A stretch of DNA of 64,000 nt, taken from NCBI GenBank assembly GCA_937934745.1, contig CALGZC010000004.1, positions 1 to 64,000 of the forward strand, written 5' to 3'. Of the stretch, positions 54,940 to 63,500 are shown in pieces. This DNA is from an uncultured Blastocatellia bacterium (lineage in GTDB: Bacteria > Acidobacteriota > Blastocatellia > Chloracidobacteriales > Chloracidobacteriaceae). Positions within the stretch are counted from its first letter, which is position 1; each line of letters starts with the position of its first letter. The position numbers and the translations under genes were made by a program. The notes under the pieces were generated by a model that was not told the origin of the DNA, made no database searches, and saw only the letters and a list, made by a program, of their open reading frames with translations.

Positions 54940-55308
54940 ATGTCTTTCCCCATCAATATTCAAGTTGAAAACCCCATCAACGATCCGCTGCGGATTGAAA
55001 GCTGTACGGCCGAGGTGGCCGAAAACGGCGACATCAATATCAGCGGCGAGGTCGTGCACACTGGCACCGACGGTGTTCGGCGCTACAACCCGTCTCTACT
55101 ATTTACAGTGGTAGATAAATACAACGTGCCCATTGGTAGCGGCCGCACGATGGCCGGGGGGGAGTTTTTGGTGCCGGGTCAGCGGGCATACTTCACCGGC
55201 ACAATTCCCCGGATCGGACAATCGGCACGGTTCGGCAAAGTCATTGTGAGCGCCATTCCGAACAGCGGCTTCCGGGAAAATAAGAAGCGTGGTCGCTCTG
55301 CCGGTTGA
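54940..55308 (+). CDS. small beta-sandwich protein, FxLYD-like
   Basis: 122 residues with alternating strands: VENPINDPLRIESCTAEVAENGDINISGEVVHTG, LLFTVVDKYNVPIGSGRT, LVPGQRAYFTGTIP. This resembles FxLYD/DUF3426-type extracytoplasmic domains, though no signal peptide is seen and the charged tail KKRGRSAG is unusual. It follows the CHAT gene by 132 bases on the same strand, so it could be its partner or substrate; that is inference from position. Confidence -1.
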   Translation: MSFPINIQVENPINDPLRIESCTAEVAENGDINISGEVVHTGTDGVRRYNPSLLFTVVDKYNVPIGSGRTMAGGEFLVPGQRAYFTGTIPRIGQSARFGKVIVSAIPNSGFRENKKRGRSAG

Positions 55309-55372
55309 GGTCTGGGTTCGCAGATATCCCACCCACCCAGAGGTATCCTGCCCCGGCCTTGCAGAGGCTCTG

Positions 55373-56203
55373 TTAGGCTTTCAAGTCCGCGACCAAACGC
55401 GCCAGCCAAGGCTGCCGATGATGCTCACGTACGGCTACCCCGACGCGCTTCATCCAGGCAATTTCGTCGGCGGACATCGGGCCGCGATCAAGGGCCGCGA
55501 AGGCGGCGGCAAGTTCTTCGGCATCCTGTGGGCCGGCCAAGCAGACATCAACGTTTGGATTGGTGAGCACAAAGCGGTAGCAGTCAGCTGCGCTGGGTGT
55601 CTGTTCACCGGCAGGCGTGAGGCGTGGGTTCAGCAGCGATCCCCATCGGGTTGCCGTGTAGGCGACAACGCCGACGCGCCGTTGGCGGAGATGAGGAAAT
55701 ACTTCTGTCTGAGCACCCGGGTGTGCGGCGTTGTAGCGCACCATGATGGCGTCAAAGGCCAGCTCGCCGATAAATGCCCCGAACTTCTTGCGTTCGTGAC
55801 CTGAGATCATGATGCAACGGGCGCGCCCATCCTGCTTGAGGCGCAACGCCGCATCCACAATCCGGCGCGGTGGCAGGTCATTCCACCACCCAAGTAGGAG
55901 AATATCGGTGTAGTCCGTATCAAGTTCACGCAGAGCAGACTCCAACGCCGGCTTCATAAGGAAACCGACGCGGGTGTACGTCTGAATGACGATCACCAAA
56001 CCTTCTCGGTCGCGCGCCGCAAGACGTCGAATCGCTTTGCCAAAATCCGGGCGTTGAATTGATCCCCAGTACAGATAGTTGATGCCCCGCTCGTAGGCAG
56101 CTTCAACTTCCCGTGCCCCAATGCCATAGCTTGAGCCAAGGCCAATGCGGCTAACCCGTAAGCCGGTGTTGCCGAGCGATGTTTTGTCCCATAGCGATGT
56201 CAT
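55373..56203 (-). CDS. aldo/keto reductase-fold protein lacking the catalytic tetrad
   Basis: 276 residues with the AKR barrel start TSLGNTGLRVSRIGLGSSYGI and the typical LRELDTDYTDILLL and SALRELD elements. The four catalytic positions differ: the Asp and Tyr of the usual NFFDTA..YG stretch are replaced in INYLYWGSIQR (about Y45 and Q50), the Lys of the next strand is Q74/T75 in VIQTYT, and the His after the DLLL strand is G105 in LLLGWWND. The protein therefore probably does not reduce carbonyls by the AKR mechanism; it may bind a ligand or do other chemistry. Confidence -1.
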   Translation of the reverse strand: MTSLWDKTSLGNTGLRVSRIGLGSSYGIGAREVEAAYERGINYLYWGSIQRPDFGKAIRRLAARDREGLVIVIQTYTRVGFLMKPALESALRELDTDYTDILLLGWWNDLPPRRIVDAALRLKQDGRARCIMISGHERKKFGAFIGELAFDAIMVRYNAAHPGAQTEVFPHLRQRRVGVVAYTATRWGSLLNPRLTPAGEQTPSAADCYRFVLTNPNVDVCLAGPQDAEELAAAFAALDRGPMSADEIAWMKRVGVAVREHHRQPWLARLVADLKA

Positions 56204-56274
56204 ACGATGCCATCAGAAGCGGCGCGGTAAGCCCGGTCGGGCTGAGATGGATACCAGGGCTGTGACGCGAGGAG

Positions 56275-56347
<73 letters not shown>

Positions 56348-56390
56348 ACAGGAATCTCTTGCATCGTAGCCTTCTGCATTGGTCAGCAGC

Positions 56391-56414
56391 AAGTCATTCA
56401 CCAAGTCATTCACT
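56391..56414. repeat. 12-bp tandem duplication across a stop codon
   Basis: AAGTCATTCACC at 56391-56402 and AAGTCATTCACT at 56403-56414. The second copy includes the stop codon of the Yip1-type gene. Confidence -1.
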
Positions 56415-57213
56415 TCGCAGTTGTCACAAGCGCGAAGATGACCGACCCCAGAACACCGAGGAGCCACAGACTGATCGGAATGATGATCACTTGCTGCGGC
56501 GTCTTCTTGTAGGCAACCGCTGCCAGACCGATCCCCATGAGCGCAATGAACCAGATGGAGAAGACGTCAACCCAGCCTGCGGCAGCCAGCAGCCAAGCGG
56601 GCCAGGACTCGGGCAGCAGCGCAGCCAGGTTACTGACCACAAAACTACCCCGCGCTCTGAGGATTTGTTCGATGTCCGGTGGGCGAAGGAGTACGACAAG
56701 CGTGTTTAGAACGTACTTCGTGCCCTCCGTGGCATACAGAGCATAAGCCGTCACCGACAAAACATGCGTAAAATCGGTTTGCCCATTGAGCAAAAGCAGG
56801 CCAAGGTAACACGCGCCGGCCAGCGCTACCGTGAAGAGGACGGTGAAAACAACCCCCACCACCGGCGCAAAACGCTGAAAGCCTGCGGTCAATTCAATGC
56901 CTTGCTCAAACTGGCGTTGTTCGGCATCAGACAGATCGCTCCACCGTTTACCCTGTCGTTCAAGCTGGTATTCAATGCCGCGTCGGGCCAGTTCTTGAGG
57001 GTTGACCTTAACCCACAGGCTGAAAAAGAGTGAGAAGCCGGCTGTGATTGCCGCCATCGCCAACATCGGCGCGAGGACCTCTGGTTTGTGGCGCAACGAT
57101 GCAAACACTGCGCCCGGCGAGAAAAACACTCCCATCAGCTGTTGCCAGACCGTCATGGTCGCCGAAGGGTCTCCGGCGTAGGGAGTTTCAGGGGGATTGA
57201 GAACATCGGACAT
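56410..57213 (-). CDS. Yip1-family integral membrane protein
   Basis: 267 residues. A soluble N-terminus with WQQLMGVFFSPGAVFASLRHKPEVLAPML, the typical entry of bacterial Yip1-domain proteins, and five hydrophobic segments. A charged loop at about 75-105 (RRGIEYQLERQGKRWSDLSD) lies between the first and second. Function in bacteria is unknown. ATG 57213 is chosen because the nine codons upstream are basic and not conserved. Confidence -1.
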   Translation of the reverse strand: MSDVLNPPETPYAGDPSATMTVWQQLMGVFFSPGAVFASLRHKPEVLAPMLAMAAITAGFSLFFSLWVKVNPQELARRGIEYQLERQGKRWSDLSDAEQRQFEQGIELTAGFQRFAPVVGVVFTVLFTVALAGACYLGLLLLNGQTDFTHVLSVTAYALYATEGTKYVLNTLVVLLRPPDIEQILRARGSFVVSNLAALLPESWPAWLLAAAGWVDVFSIWFIALMGIGLAAVAYKKTPQQVIIIPISLWLLGVLGSVIFALVTTAK

Positions 57214-57328
57214 GTCATAGCCCTTTTTTCGTATCCTCAAGGGGTCGGCCTGCCGTTTGACAAATTACAGCACAGGTTGGCGACTTACGCCAAAGTAATG
57301 TCTCCCTCCAGCCGGCGCTGATAACGAT

Positions 57329-58744
57329 ATGACAAAACGTATCATTCACTGGTTTCGGCGTGACCTGCGTCTTGACGACAACACGGCCCTGTTGGCTGCC
57401 TACGCGGCCACCGATGAGGTCATCCCCGTTTTCATCTTTGATGACGCGATTTTGCGTCGTCCCGACACGGGAGCAAACCGTGTTGCCTTCCTGCTGGACA
57501 GTCTGCGCGCACTGGACGCCGCTTGGCGTACCCGGGGCGGACGGCTCATTCTGCGGCGTGGGCGACCGGAGGAAGAACTGGCGCGACTTGTGACTGAAAC
57601 CGGCGCCACTGCTGTTTATTTCAATCTCGATGTCGAACCGTTTGCGCTGGCGCGGGATGCGCGGGTCAGGACGCGCTTAGCCGGGCAGTGTGCGGTAGTC
57701 GGATTTGAAGACGGTGGGCTGACTGCACCCAGCGCGGTCAAAACCAAGTCCGGGACGCCCTACACAGTGTTTACGCCGTACAAGAATGCCGTGTTAAACC
57801 AAACTATTCCGCGTCCGCGTTCCGCGCCATCCGTTGTCAAGCCACCTCCCCAAGCCACGAGCTTACCGCTTCCGACACTCGCCGAACTTGGCTTTGCAAC
57901 CACGGCCTGCCTCCCGCCGGGTGGTGAAGCGGCAGCGCAAGCGCGGTTGAACGATTTCATCCAGCACAACGCGAGCCGTTACGCCACAGCGCGCGATGCG
58001 TTAGCGGTAGATGGCACATCGCGGTTGTCCCCCTACCTACGGTTTGGCTGTCTTTCTCCACGCCGCGCCTACTGGAACGCCCGCGACGCCTTGCCTGCAG
58101 GAGCCGCAGGGCTAGAGGCTTGGGTGACCGAACTCATCTGGCGCGATTTTTACCGGCAGATTCTTTTCCACTTTCCGTATGTTGAGACCGGAGCATTCAA
58201 GCGGGCCTATGACGAGCTGGCGTGGGAAAACAACGAAGCCTGGTTTGAGCGCTGGTGTGCGGGCCAGACAGGGTTCCCGATTGTAGATGCCGCCATGCGA
58301 CAACTGTTGGAGACCGGCTGGATGCACAACCGCGCCCGGATGATTGTGGCGTCATTTTTGACGAAAGACCTGTTGATTGACTGGCGATGGGGTGAGCGTC
58401 ATTTCATGACACATCTGGTGGACGGCGACTTGGCTGCCAACAACGGCGGCTGGCAGTGGGCTGCTTCAACGGGAACGGATGCACAACCCTATTTCCGCAT
58501 CTTCAACCCAACAACCCAGGGAAAAAAGTTTGATCCGACCGGGGCATACATTCGCCGTTATGTCCCCGAACTGCGCGCCGTCCCGGATCGCTGGCTGCAT
58601 GAGCCGGCCTGTATGCCGCCGGACGCCCAGCGGGCCTTCCGCTGTGTGCTCGGCAACGACTACCCGGCACCGCTTGTCGATCACGCGCGTCAACGCGCCA
58701 AAGCGCTGGCACTGTTTGGGCGAGTGTGTGGCAGCCGCGCATAG
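57329..58744 (+). CDS. phr: deoxyribodipyrimidine photolyase, class I
   Basis: 471 residues. Light-driven repair of pyrimidine dimers, with FAD and an antenna chromophore. N-terminal alpha/beta domain begins HWFRRDLRLDDNTALL; the FAD-binding half contains TSRLSPYLRFGCLSPR, WRDFYRQILFHFP, GFPIVDAAMRQLLETGWMHNRARMIVASFLTK, DLAANNGGWQWAASTGTDAQPYFRIFNP. The Trp and other residues of the electron-transfer chain and dimer pocket fit CPD photolyases. Presence suggests life in light. It stands alone. Confidence -1.
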   Translation: MTKRIIHWFRRDLRLDDNTALLAAYAATDEVIPVFIFDDAILRRPDTGANRVAFLLDSLRALDAAWRTRGGRLILRRGRPEEELARLVTETGATAVYFNLDVEPFALARDARVRTRLAGQCAVVGFEDGGLTAPSAVKTKSGTPYTVFTPYKNAVLNQTIPRPRSAPSVVKPPPQATSLPLPTLAELGFATTACLPPGGEAAAQARLNDFIQHNASRYATARDALAVDGTSRLSPYLRFGCLSPRRAYWNARDALPAGAAGLEAWVTELIWRDFYRQILFHFPYVETGAFKRAYDELAWENNEAWFERWCAGQTGFPIVDAAMRQLLETGWMHNRARMIVASFLTKDLLIDWRWGERHFMTHLVDGDLAANNGGWQWAASTGTDAQPYFRIFNPTTQGKKFDPTGAYIRRYVPELRAVPDRWLHEPACMPPDAQRAFRCVLGNDYPAPLVDHARQRAKALALFGRVCGSRA

Positions 58745-59101
58745 TGTGCTGCCGATTACGGCCGATCAGGGCGTGGCATATTTAGGTTTGTCCGGGCAAG
58801 TGATGTGCTTTCACCGGCGCGTATGGCAGGTGATGACTTGATGGCTTAGCCCCGCTGACTTACTGACGCGCAGAAGGCTCTACCTTAGCCAGGAAAGCCA
58901 GTTTCACCCTACGCGACACAGATTTGCGTCTGTTTGAGTTTTCCTCTGTTTTGAGCTTCCCAAGGAAGACCTTCCGGCAGGGCCCCGCTTTGCCCCATCG
59001 TGTTCTGGAACCGCTTCCAAAGTCGGCCAAGAGTTGGTAAAAAATGCGGCTTGGTTTTCGCTTTGCTTGACATTTGGTTTTTTCAGGAGACCATCCCAAC
59101 T
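58745..59101. other. intergenic region, nothing recognised
   Basis: 357 bases between photolyase and the lipoprotein gene. Only shadow frames; CAGGAGA at 59083 is the ribosome site of the next gene. Confidence -1.
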
Positions 59102-59821
59102 ATGGTATCTGCGCCTGCTTCGCACAGCTCTGTGCTCAAGCTTGCTGTATGGCGTGGTGTGCTTGTTGCCGGCCATGGCACGCTGCTGCTTTGGCTTGGG
59201 CTGTTGCTTGCCGGCTGTGACACGAAAGAAGCCTCCAAGCCGGAAGACCCACCGCCTGCACCGAGTACGGCCGCCACGCCGACCGAAAACACTGCGCCGA
59301 CCGACACCTCTAAAGCAGATGACAATTCGGACTTTGAAATCCTGTCCACCGACAAAAAGAAGAAAACCATTACGTTCCGCGACAAAAAAACTGGCAAGAC
59401 AGAAACGCTTTCCACGGAAGCGTTCTATAAGCTTCAGGCCGAGCGCGAAAAAGCGCGCGCCAAGGAGGTCGGCAACTCAGCTCCCAAGTATCAGCCCGGA
59501 GTCAAAGAGGCCACGCCGGAGGACTTACCAGCGTGGGTGGCACTCTATGCCGGTGCAGAGGTTTCAATGAATCTCAAGGCTGAACGGGACGGAAGAGCTG
59601 CCGGGCGGATCTCGATGACCACAACCGATCCCCCCGACACCGTTAGACAGTTTTACGAAAAGCAGCTCAAGGACAACGGCTTTACGACCACAGCCCTCAA
59701 TAGTGGCGATGGGCGTGCGATTACCGCCCGCCGTGAGTCTGGTGAGACAGTGATGATTGGCATCAACATCAACAGCACGACCAAGAAAACGACCATCATG
59801 CTGACCTACGCCACGAAGTAG
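59102..59821 (+). CDS. lipoprotein of unknown function, paralogue of the 7.7-kb membrane protein
   Basis: 239 residues. Hydrophobic segment ending in the lipobox LLAGC (Cys39), a Pro/Thr-rich linker, then TFRDKKTGKTETLSTEAF, a Lys/Ala/Glu helix, and a C-terminal domain beginning LPAWVALYAGAEV with VRQFYEKQLKDNGFTTTAL and ending in IMLTYATK. The blocks match the gene at 7717-8424 in order and spacing, so the domain pair defines a family of at least two members. Function unknown. AGGAGA lies upstream of the ATG; the frame extends to 59000 without merit. Confidence -1.
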   Translation: MVSAPASHSSVLKLAVWRGVLVAGHGTLLLWLGLLLAGCDTKEASKPEDPPPAPSTAATPTENTAPTDTSKADDNSDFEILSTDKKKKTITFRDKKTGKTETLSTEAFYKLQAEREKARAKEVGNSAPKYQPGVKEATPEDLPAWVALYAGAEVSMNLKAERDGRAAGRISMTTTDPPDTVRQFYEKQLKDNGFTTTALNSGDGRAITARRESGETVMIGININSTTKKTTIMLTYATK

Positions 59822-59831
59822 GTGGTGGCTA

Positions 59832-59865
59832 CCTCGTTTAGGTGTATGCCTCGTTCAGGTGTACA
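59832..59865. repeat. 17-bp imperfect tandem duplication between convergent genes
   Basis: CCTCGTTTAGGTGTATG at 59832-59848 and CCTCGTTCAGGTGTACA at 59849-59865, three mismatches, between the ends of the lipoprotein and pyrophosphatase genes. Confidence -1.
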
Positions 59866-60576
59866 TTAGGCATGCATGCTCTGTGCGCTCGGTTCCATCC
59901 CGAGCGCCCGATTGAGCAGGGTTTCAAACTCCCCATACGCTGCTAAGTAATCCTCACGGCTCAATTGGATGACACGGTGGGCTTCCACAGCATCATAGAC
60001 GTGCGTGATTTCCGTGTGGCGGTCGGTTGCGCCGGGGATTTCCTTGTAGGTCAGAAAGTAATGCCGCAGGCGCTCGATCAGGTTTTTCGGGCATTCACTA
60101 ATATCACGCCACTCGCCGTACACCTCGTCCCCGCGCAAAACGGCGATGATTTTGTCGTCGGCCTCATTGCTGTCAACCATCCGTAAACCGCCAATCGGAA
60201 TCGCCTGCACGAGAATGTCGCTGTGGTGAATCGGCTTTTCGGTGAGCACGCAAATATCCAGCGGGTCGCCGTCGCCGGCCATGGCCGTCCGTCCGGTTCG
60301 CTCAGCACAGAAGGCACCTACGCGCGAGCCACAGTAGGTTTGCGGGATGAGTCCATACAGCGTTGGGCAGTGGTTGGAATACTTCTGCGGTCGGTCAACT
60401 TTCAAGTGGCCCGTCGTCTTATCAAGCTCATACTTGACGGCATCGGTCGGCACAATTTCGATGTAGGCCGTGACCTGCATCGGGGATTGAGCGCCGATTG
60501 AAACACCGTGCCACGGATGCGCCTTGAACAAGGTGCGCATCATCTTCCACAGGGCAGCTTCGAGGGTTTGATCCAT
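59866..60576 (-). CDS. ppa: inorganic pyrophosphatase, family I
   Basis: 236 residues. Hydrolyses pyrophosphate to drive biosynthesis. The metal-binding signature is GDGDPLDICVLTE; also IEIVPTDAVKYELDKTTGHL with the usual catalytic Lys/Glu, YGLIPQTYCG, and DDKIIAVLRGDEVYGEW. It is about 50 residues longer than the E. coli enzyme at both ends and resembles the longer bacterial versions seen in chlamydiae and others. Single gene. Confidence -1.
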   Translation of the reverse strand: MDQTLEAALWKMMRTLFKAHPWHGVSIGAQSPMQVTAYIEIVPTDAVKYELDKTTGHLKVDRPQKYSNHCPTLYGLIPQTYCGSRVGAFCAERTGRTAMAGDGDPLDICVLTEKPIHHSDILVQAIPIGGLRMVDSNEADDKIIAVLRGDEVYGEWRDISECPKNLIERLRHYFLTYKEIPGATDRHTEITHVYDAVEAHRVIQLSREDYLAAYGEFETLLNRALGMEPSAQSMHA

Positions 60577-60689
60577 AGTATCCCCACTCCAGGCAAACTA
60601 ACCTCAACCATAGCGAACCACCCCACGGTGCAGGTCGCGTAGAGACGCCTGTACCGCTCTAGCCGGTGGCGCAAGGCGTAGGGTTACGC

Positions 60690-61961
60690 TCATTCTGCAT
60701 TTTGACTTTGTTGCTTTTCGTACGCTTTCAGAACTTCGGCATAAATGACCTGCAACGGCTTCCCCGTTGCTTCTGCCAGTGCGCAGCAGTCATCGTATTC
60801 AGGCATGACTTTTTCCAGTCCGTTGGGTAGCGTGGCGGACTTGAGGCGCACCACACCGGCGGCAGTCGTCAGGTGGACTTCACGCCGTGGGAGTGTGTAA
60901 CGGTCGGACATACGTCGCCGCAGACCGAGCGTTGTTGTCTCCTGAAAGATCGCCGCCACCAAGCGCGCTTCGTCTGCGGGGCGGCAGAGAACGGTGAGCG
61001 CGACGGCCGGACGATTCTTTTTCATCTGAATTGGCGTAAAAAAGACATCGAGTGCGCCCTCCGCCAGCAACCGCGCCATAACGTAGCCCAACTGCTGTGG
61101 GGATTGATCATCAAGATTGGCTTCCAAAACGGCAATGGTTTCACACGTGGGCACCGCGCCGGCGACTGCGGGATGCTGTTGGGTGGTGACGTTCGGAGCA
61201 GGGCCAAGAAACACCCGGAGCGCATTAGGAAAGCCGGGGATGTCGCGGTCTCCGGCCCCATACCCGGTGTGCGTCACCGTGAAGTCCGGTGTTCGCGTGT
61301 AGGCCGCACAGAGGGTCGTGAGAATGGCTGCACCGGTAGGCGTTGTGAATTCACCCTCCAGGTCGCCGGCGTAAAATGGTACGCCGCGGAGTAACTCGGC
61401 CGTACCGGGGGCAGGAATCGGATAGCGTCCGTGGGCGCAGGCGATCAGGCCAAAACCGACCCGCAGAGGCGACGCAGTCAGGCGCGCAACACCCAGTTGT
61501 TCAAGGCACAGGCACGCACCGACAATGTCCACGATGGCATCCACGGCCCCAACCTCATGAAAATGCACAGCTTCAGGGGGAAGCCCATGGACATGGCCTT
61601 CGACTTCCGCCAGTCGCCGGAAGATGGCGATGGACTGCGTTGTGACACGCTCGCTCAGTCCGGCCGCCGTAATGATGGCCGTAATCTCGGCTAGCCCACG
61701 CCCGTGCGCAGTCTTGGGTTCGTGCGAGTGGTGATGGTGGGACGCAGGGGCTTTGAGCACGACATCAAACTTGGCACAGTCAATCGCCGCCCGCTTGACG
61801 CGCCGCAGTTGCAGCTCATACCCGTCAAGCCGGAGTTTGGCTAGGTCGGTACAGAGCCTGTCAAAAGATCCGCCGGCGTCCAGGAGCGCGCCGATGATCA
61901 TGTCCCCACTCACACCTGCAAAGGCATCAAAATGCAGGTGAAACACGCGTCCGGTTTGCAT
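60690..61961 (-). CDS. larC: nickel-pincer cofactor cyclometallase LarC
   Basis: 423 residues. LarC inserts nickel into the pyridinium dithiocarboxylate cofactor used by lactate racemase and related enzymes. FDAFAGVSGDMIIGALLDAG at the N-terminus, a His-rich stretch SHHHHSHEP typical of this metal-handling family, HFHEVGAVDAIVDIVG, EGEFTTPTGAAI, and LEANLDDQSPQQLGYVMARLL in the C-terminal half. It is one continuous gene, not the ribosomal-frameshift larC1/larC2 form. larB, larE and larA are not in this window. ATG 61961 has AGGA upstream; 88 more open codons precede it. Confidence -1.
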   Translation of the reverse strand: MQTGRVFHLHFDAFAGVSGDMIIGALLDAGGSFDRLCTDLAKLRLDGYELQLRRVKRAAIDCAKFDVVLKAPASHHHHSHEPKTAHGRGLAEITAIITAAGLSERVTTQSIAIFRRLAEVEGHVHGLPPEAVHFHEVGAVDAIVDIVGACLCLEQLGVARLTASPLRVGFGLIACAHGRYPIPAPGTAELLRGVPFYAGDLEGEFTTPTGAAILTTLCAAYTRTPDFTVTHTGYGAGDRDIPGFPNALRVFLGPAPNVTTQQHPAVAGAVPTCETIAVLEANLDDQSPQQLGYVMARLLAEGALDVFFTPIQMKKNRPAVALTVLCRPADEARLVAAIFQETTTLGLRRRMSDRYTLPRREVHLTTAAGVVRLKSATLPNGLEKVMPEYDDCCALAEATGKPLQVIYAEVLKAYEKQQSQNAE

Positions 61962-62303
61962 AACAGATGTTTCCTGGTTGCCTGCCGCGACTAAGCGCCA
62001 TACCTTGCGCTGCGCAGCGGAGGGGGGCCTGGCCGCCCTTCTGGGGCGGTAATTTGAAGGCGTTGTGGTGGGTACTTTGGTTGCAAAGTGCCTGTTGCCT
62101 ACGTGTGAATTGGCGGTGACGCAGCCGAGCGTTTGACAGGCAGGTGATAGGCATCGTCCGACAACCGGAGATGAGTAGGCGTTGATGATTGCACCCTTGC
62201 TTTGCCTGGCTGCGGAGGAACTCACCCGGCAGGGCAGGGAAAAGACAAAGCGGGGAACTCACCGCCCCGCTGTGAAGGTTGGTTAGAAAGTGGTAGAAAG
62301 GTA
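61962..62303. other. intergenic region upstream of larC, nothing recognised
   Basis: About 340 bases between larC and the tRNA-Arg. Only shadow frames; no clear promoter or RNA structure. Confidence -1.
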
Positions 62304-62380
62304 TGGTGCACCCGACAGGATTCGAACCTATGACCTTCTGATTCGTAGTCAGACGCTCTATCCAACTGAGCTACGGGTGC
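62304..62380 (-). tRNA. tRNA-Arg (anticodon ACG)
   Basis: Acceptor GCACCCG/CGGGTGC, anticodon stem TCTGA/TCAGA with loop CTACGAA, T-arm ATAGGTTCGAATCCTGT with one weak pair, CCA encoded at 62306-62304. It follows tRNA-Leu by five bases, so the two are cotranscribed. Confidence -1.
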
Positions 62381-62385
62381 TTGGG

Positions 62386-62472
62386 TGGTGCGGATGAAAG
62401 GACTTGAACCTTCAAGGGCCGAAGCCCACATGGTCCTGAGCCATGCGCGTCTGCCAATTCCGCCACATCCGC
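62386..62472 (-). tRNA. tRNA-Leu (anticodon CAG)
   Basis: 87-base class II tRNA: acceptor GCGGATG with its 3' partner CATCCGC, anticodon stem CATGG/CCATG with loop CTCAGGA, long variable arm GGGCTTCGGCCC, T-arm AGGTTCAAGTCCT, CCA encoded. Confidence -1.
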
Positions 62473-62575
62473 ATGTACCCTGGCGGCACGATAGCTGCCA
62501 AGGCAGCGATCAGTTGTAGTCGGTGTCGCCTCGCCTGTCAAGTCTGCCGTGGCACGCTCACGCTACCCGGGAAGG

Positions 62576-63238
62576 CTAAAAGTCTAAGCGTGGCAACCGT
62601 CCTGTCGTAGATTTGAGGGTTTCCTGCCGTCCGCGTTCAACTTCGAGCATGAAGGTTTGCAACTTAATGCGGTCTTTGCGGCCCGGAGCCGACTCGACGC
62701 CTTCGCGTACGTTGACGGCGTAGGGTTTCACCGTCCGAATTGCCGTTGCCACGTTTTCACTCGTCAGTCCCCCGGACAGGATAATCCGCGCATACTGTCT
62801 TGCGGCTGCCGCCAATCGCCAGTCAAAAAGTCGTCCTGCTTGTCCATCGGGTGACTCACCTTCCAGAACCACCGCCGCCACAGGATAAGTTTTGACCCGC
62901 ATCACATCGAAGTCGTCGCCGACGCGCAACTTCTTGACCAAGCGCCAAGCGCCAAGTTGACGGCAGTAGTCGGCGCTTTCATTGCCATCGAGCTGAATGA
63001 CGGACACCTTCGCCGCTTCGACCATCGAACGTAGCGCTTCAAAGTTATACTCGTTGTGGAAAACGCCGATAACCGGGACAAACGGTGGCAGGCGGTCGGC
63101 AATCTCACGCACAGTCGCGGGTGCAACGTGGTATTCGCTCCGTGGGTTGAGGTCAAACGCCAGTGCATCGGCTCCGGCATCCAGAGCAAGCGCTGCGTCA
63201 TGGTAGTTCATAATCCCGCTGACTTGGGTTTTGACCAT
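62576..63238 (-). CDS. trpF: phosphoribosylanthranilate isomerase homologue with altered catalytic residues
   Basis: 220 residues, a TIM barrel aligning end to end with TrpF: ALDAGADALAFDLNPRSEYHVAP, PPFVPVIGVFHNE, VIQLDGNESADYCRQL, ARIILSGGLTSENV and PYAVNVREGVESAPGRKD. TrpF isomerises PRA in tryptophan synthesis using Cys7 as base and Asp126 as acid (Thermotoga numbering). Here the N-terminal KICGI motif reads KTQVSGI with Ser7, the LLD motif reads VLEG with Glu126, and the QLHG and GG(S/T)G elements read QLDG and GQAG. The barrel is intact, so it may be a TrpF with changed chemistry or another isomerase. No other trp gene is adjacent. Confidence -1.
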   Translation of the reverse strand: MVKTQVSGIMNYHDAALALDAGADALAFDLNPRSEYHVAPATVREIADRLPPFVPVIGVFHNEYNFEALRSMVEAAKVSVIQLDGNESADYCRQLGAWRLVKKLRVGDDFDVMRVKTYPVAAVVLEGESPDGQAGRLFDWRLAAAARQYARIILSGGLTSENVATAIRTVKPYAVNVREGVESAPGRKDRIKLQTFMLEVERGRQETLKSTTGRLPRLDF

Positions 63239-63500
63239 CGCTGCCTCCCGGGTAAAGCGGCCTCAACGCGCCGTCCAAAAACCGTTTTCGGGAAAACGTT
63301 TTTTTCGGAGTATGAACGCCACTGATTATCACCGAGACCATATCTGGCGACAAGCTGTGGCGCAGAACTCACCGTCGCCTCAGCCTATCAGGTCAGTTGC
63401 GCCCTGCTGTCAACTTGCGCCACCATCGGTGGCGGCGCTTCGCTGTGTGGCGCACCTGCACAACCTACTCTGAACCGAAAAAACACCTGTCAAAACACCT
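63239..63500. other. divergent intergenic region trpF-murA
   Basis: 262 bases with no gene. It ends in a 12-bp imperfect duplication (AAAACACCTGTC at 63480-63491 and AAAACACCTATG at 63492-63503) whose second copy includes the murA start codon. Confidence -1.
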
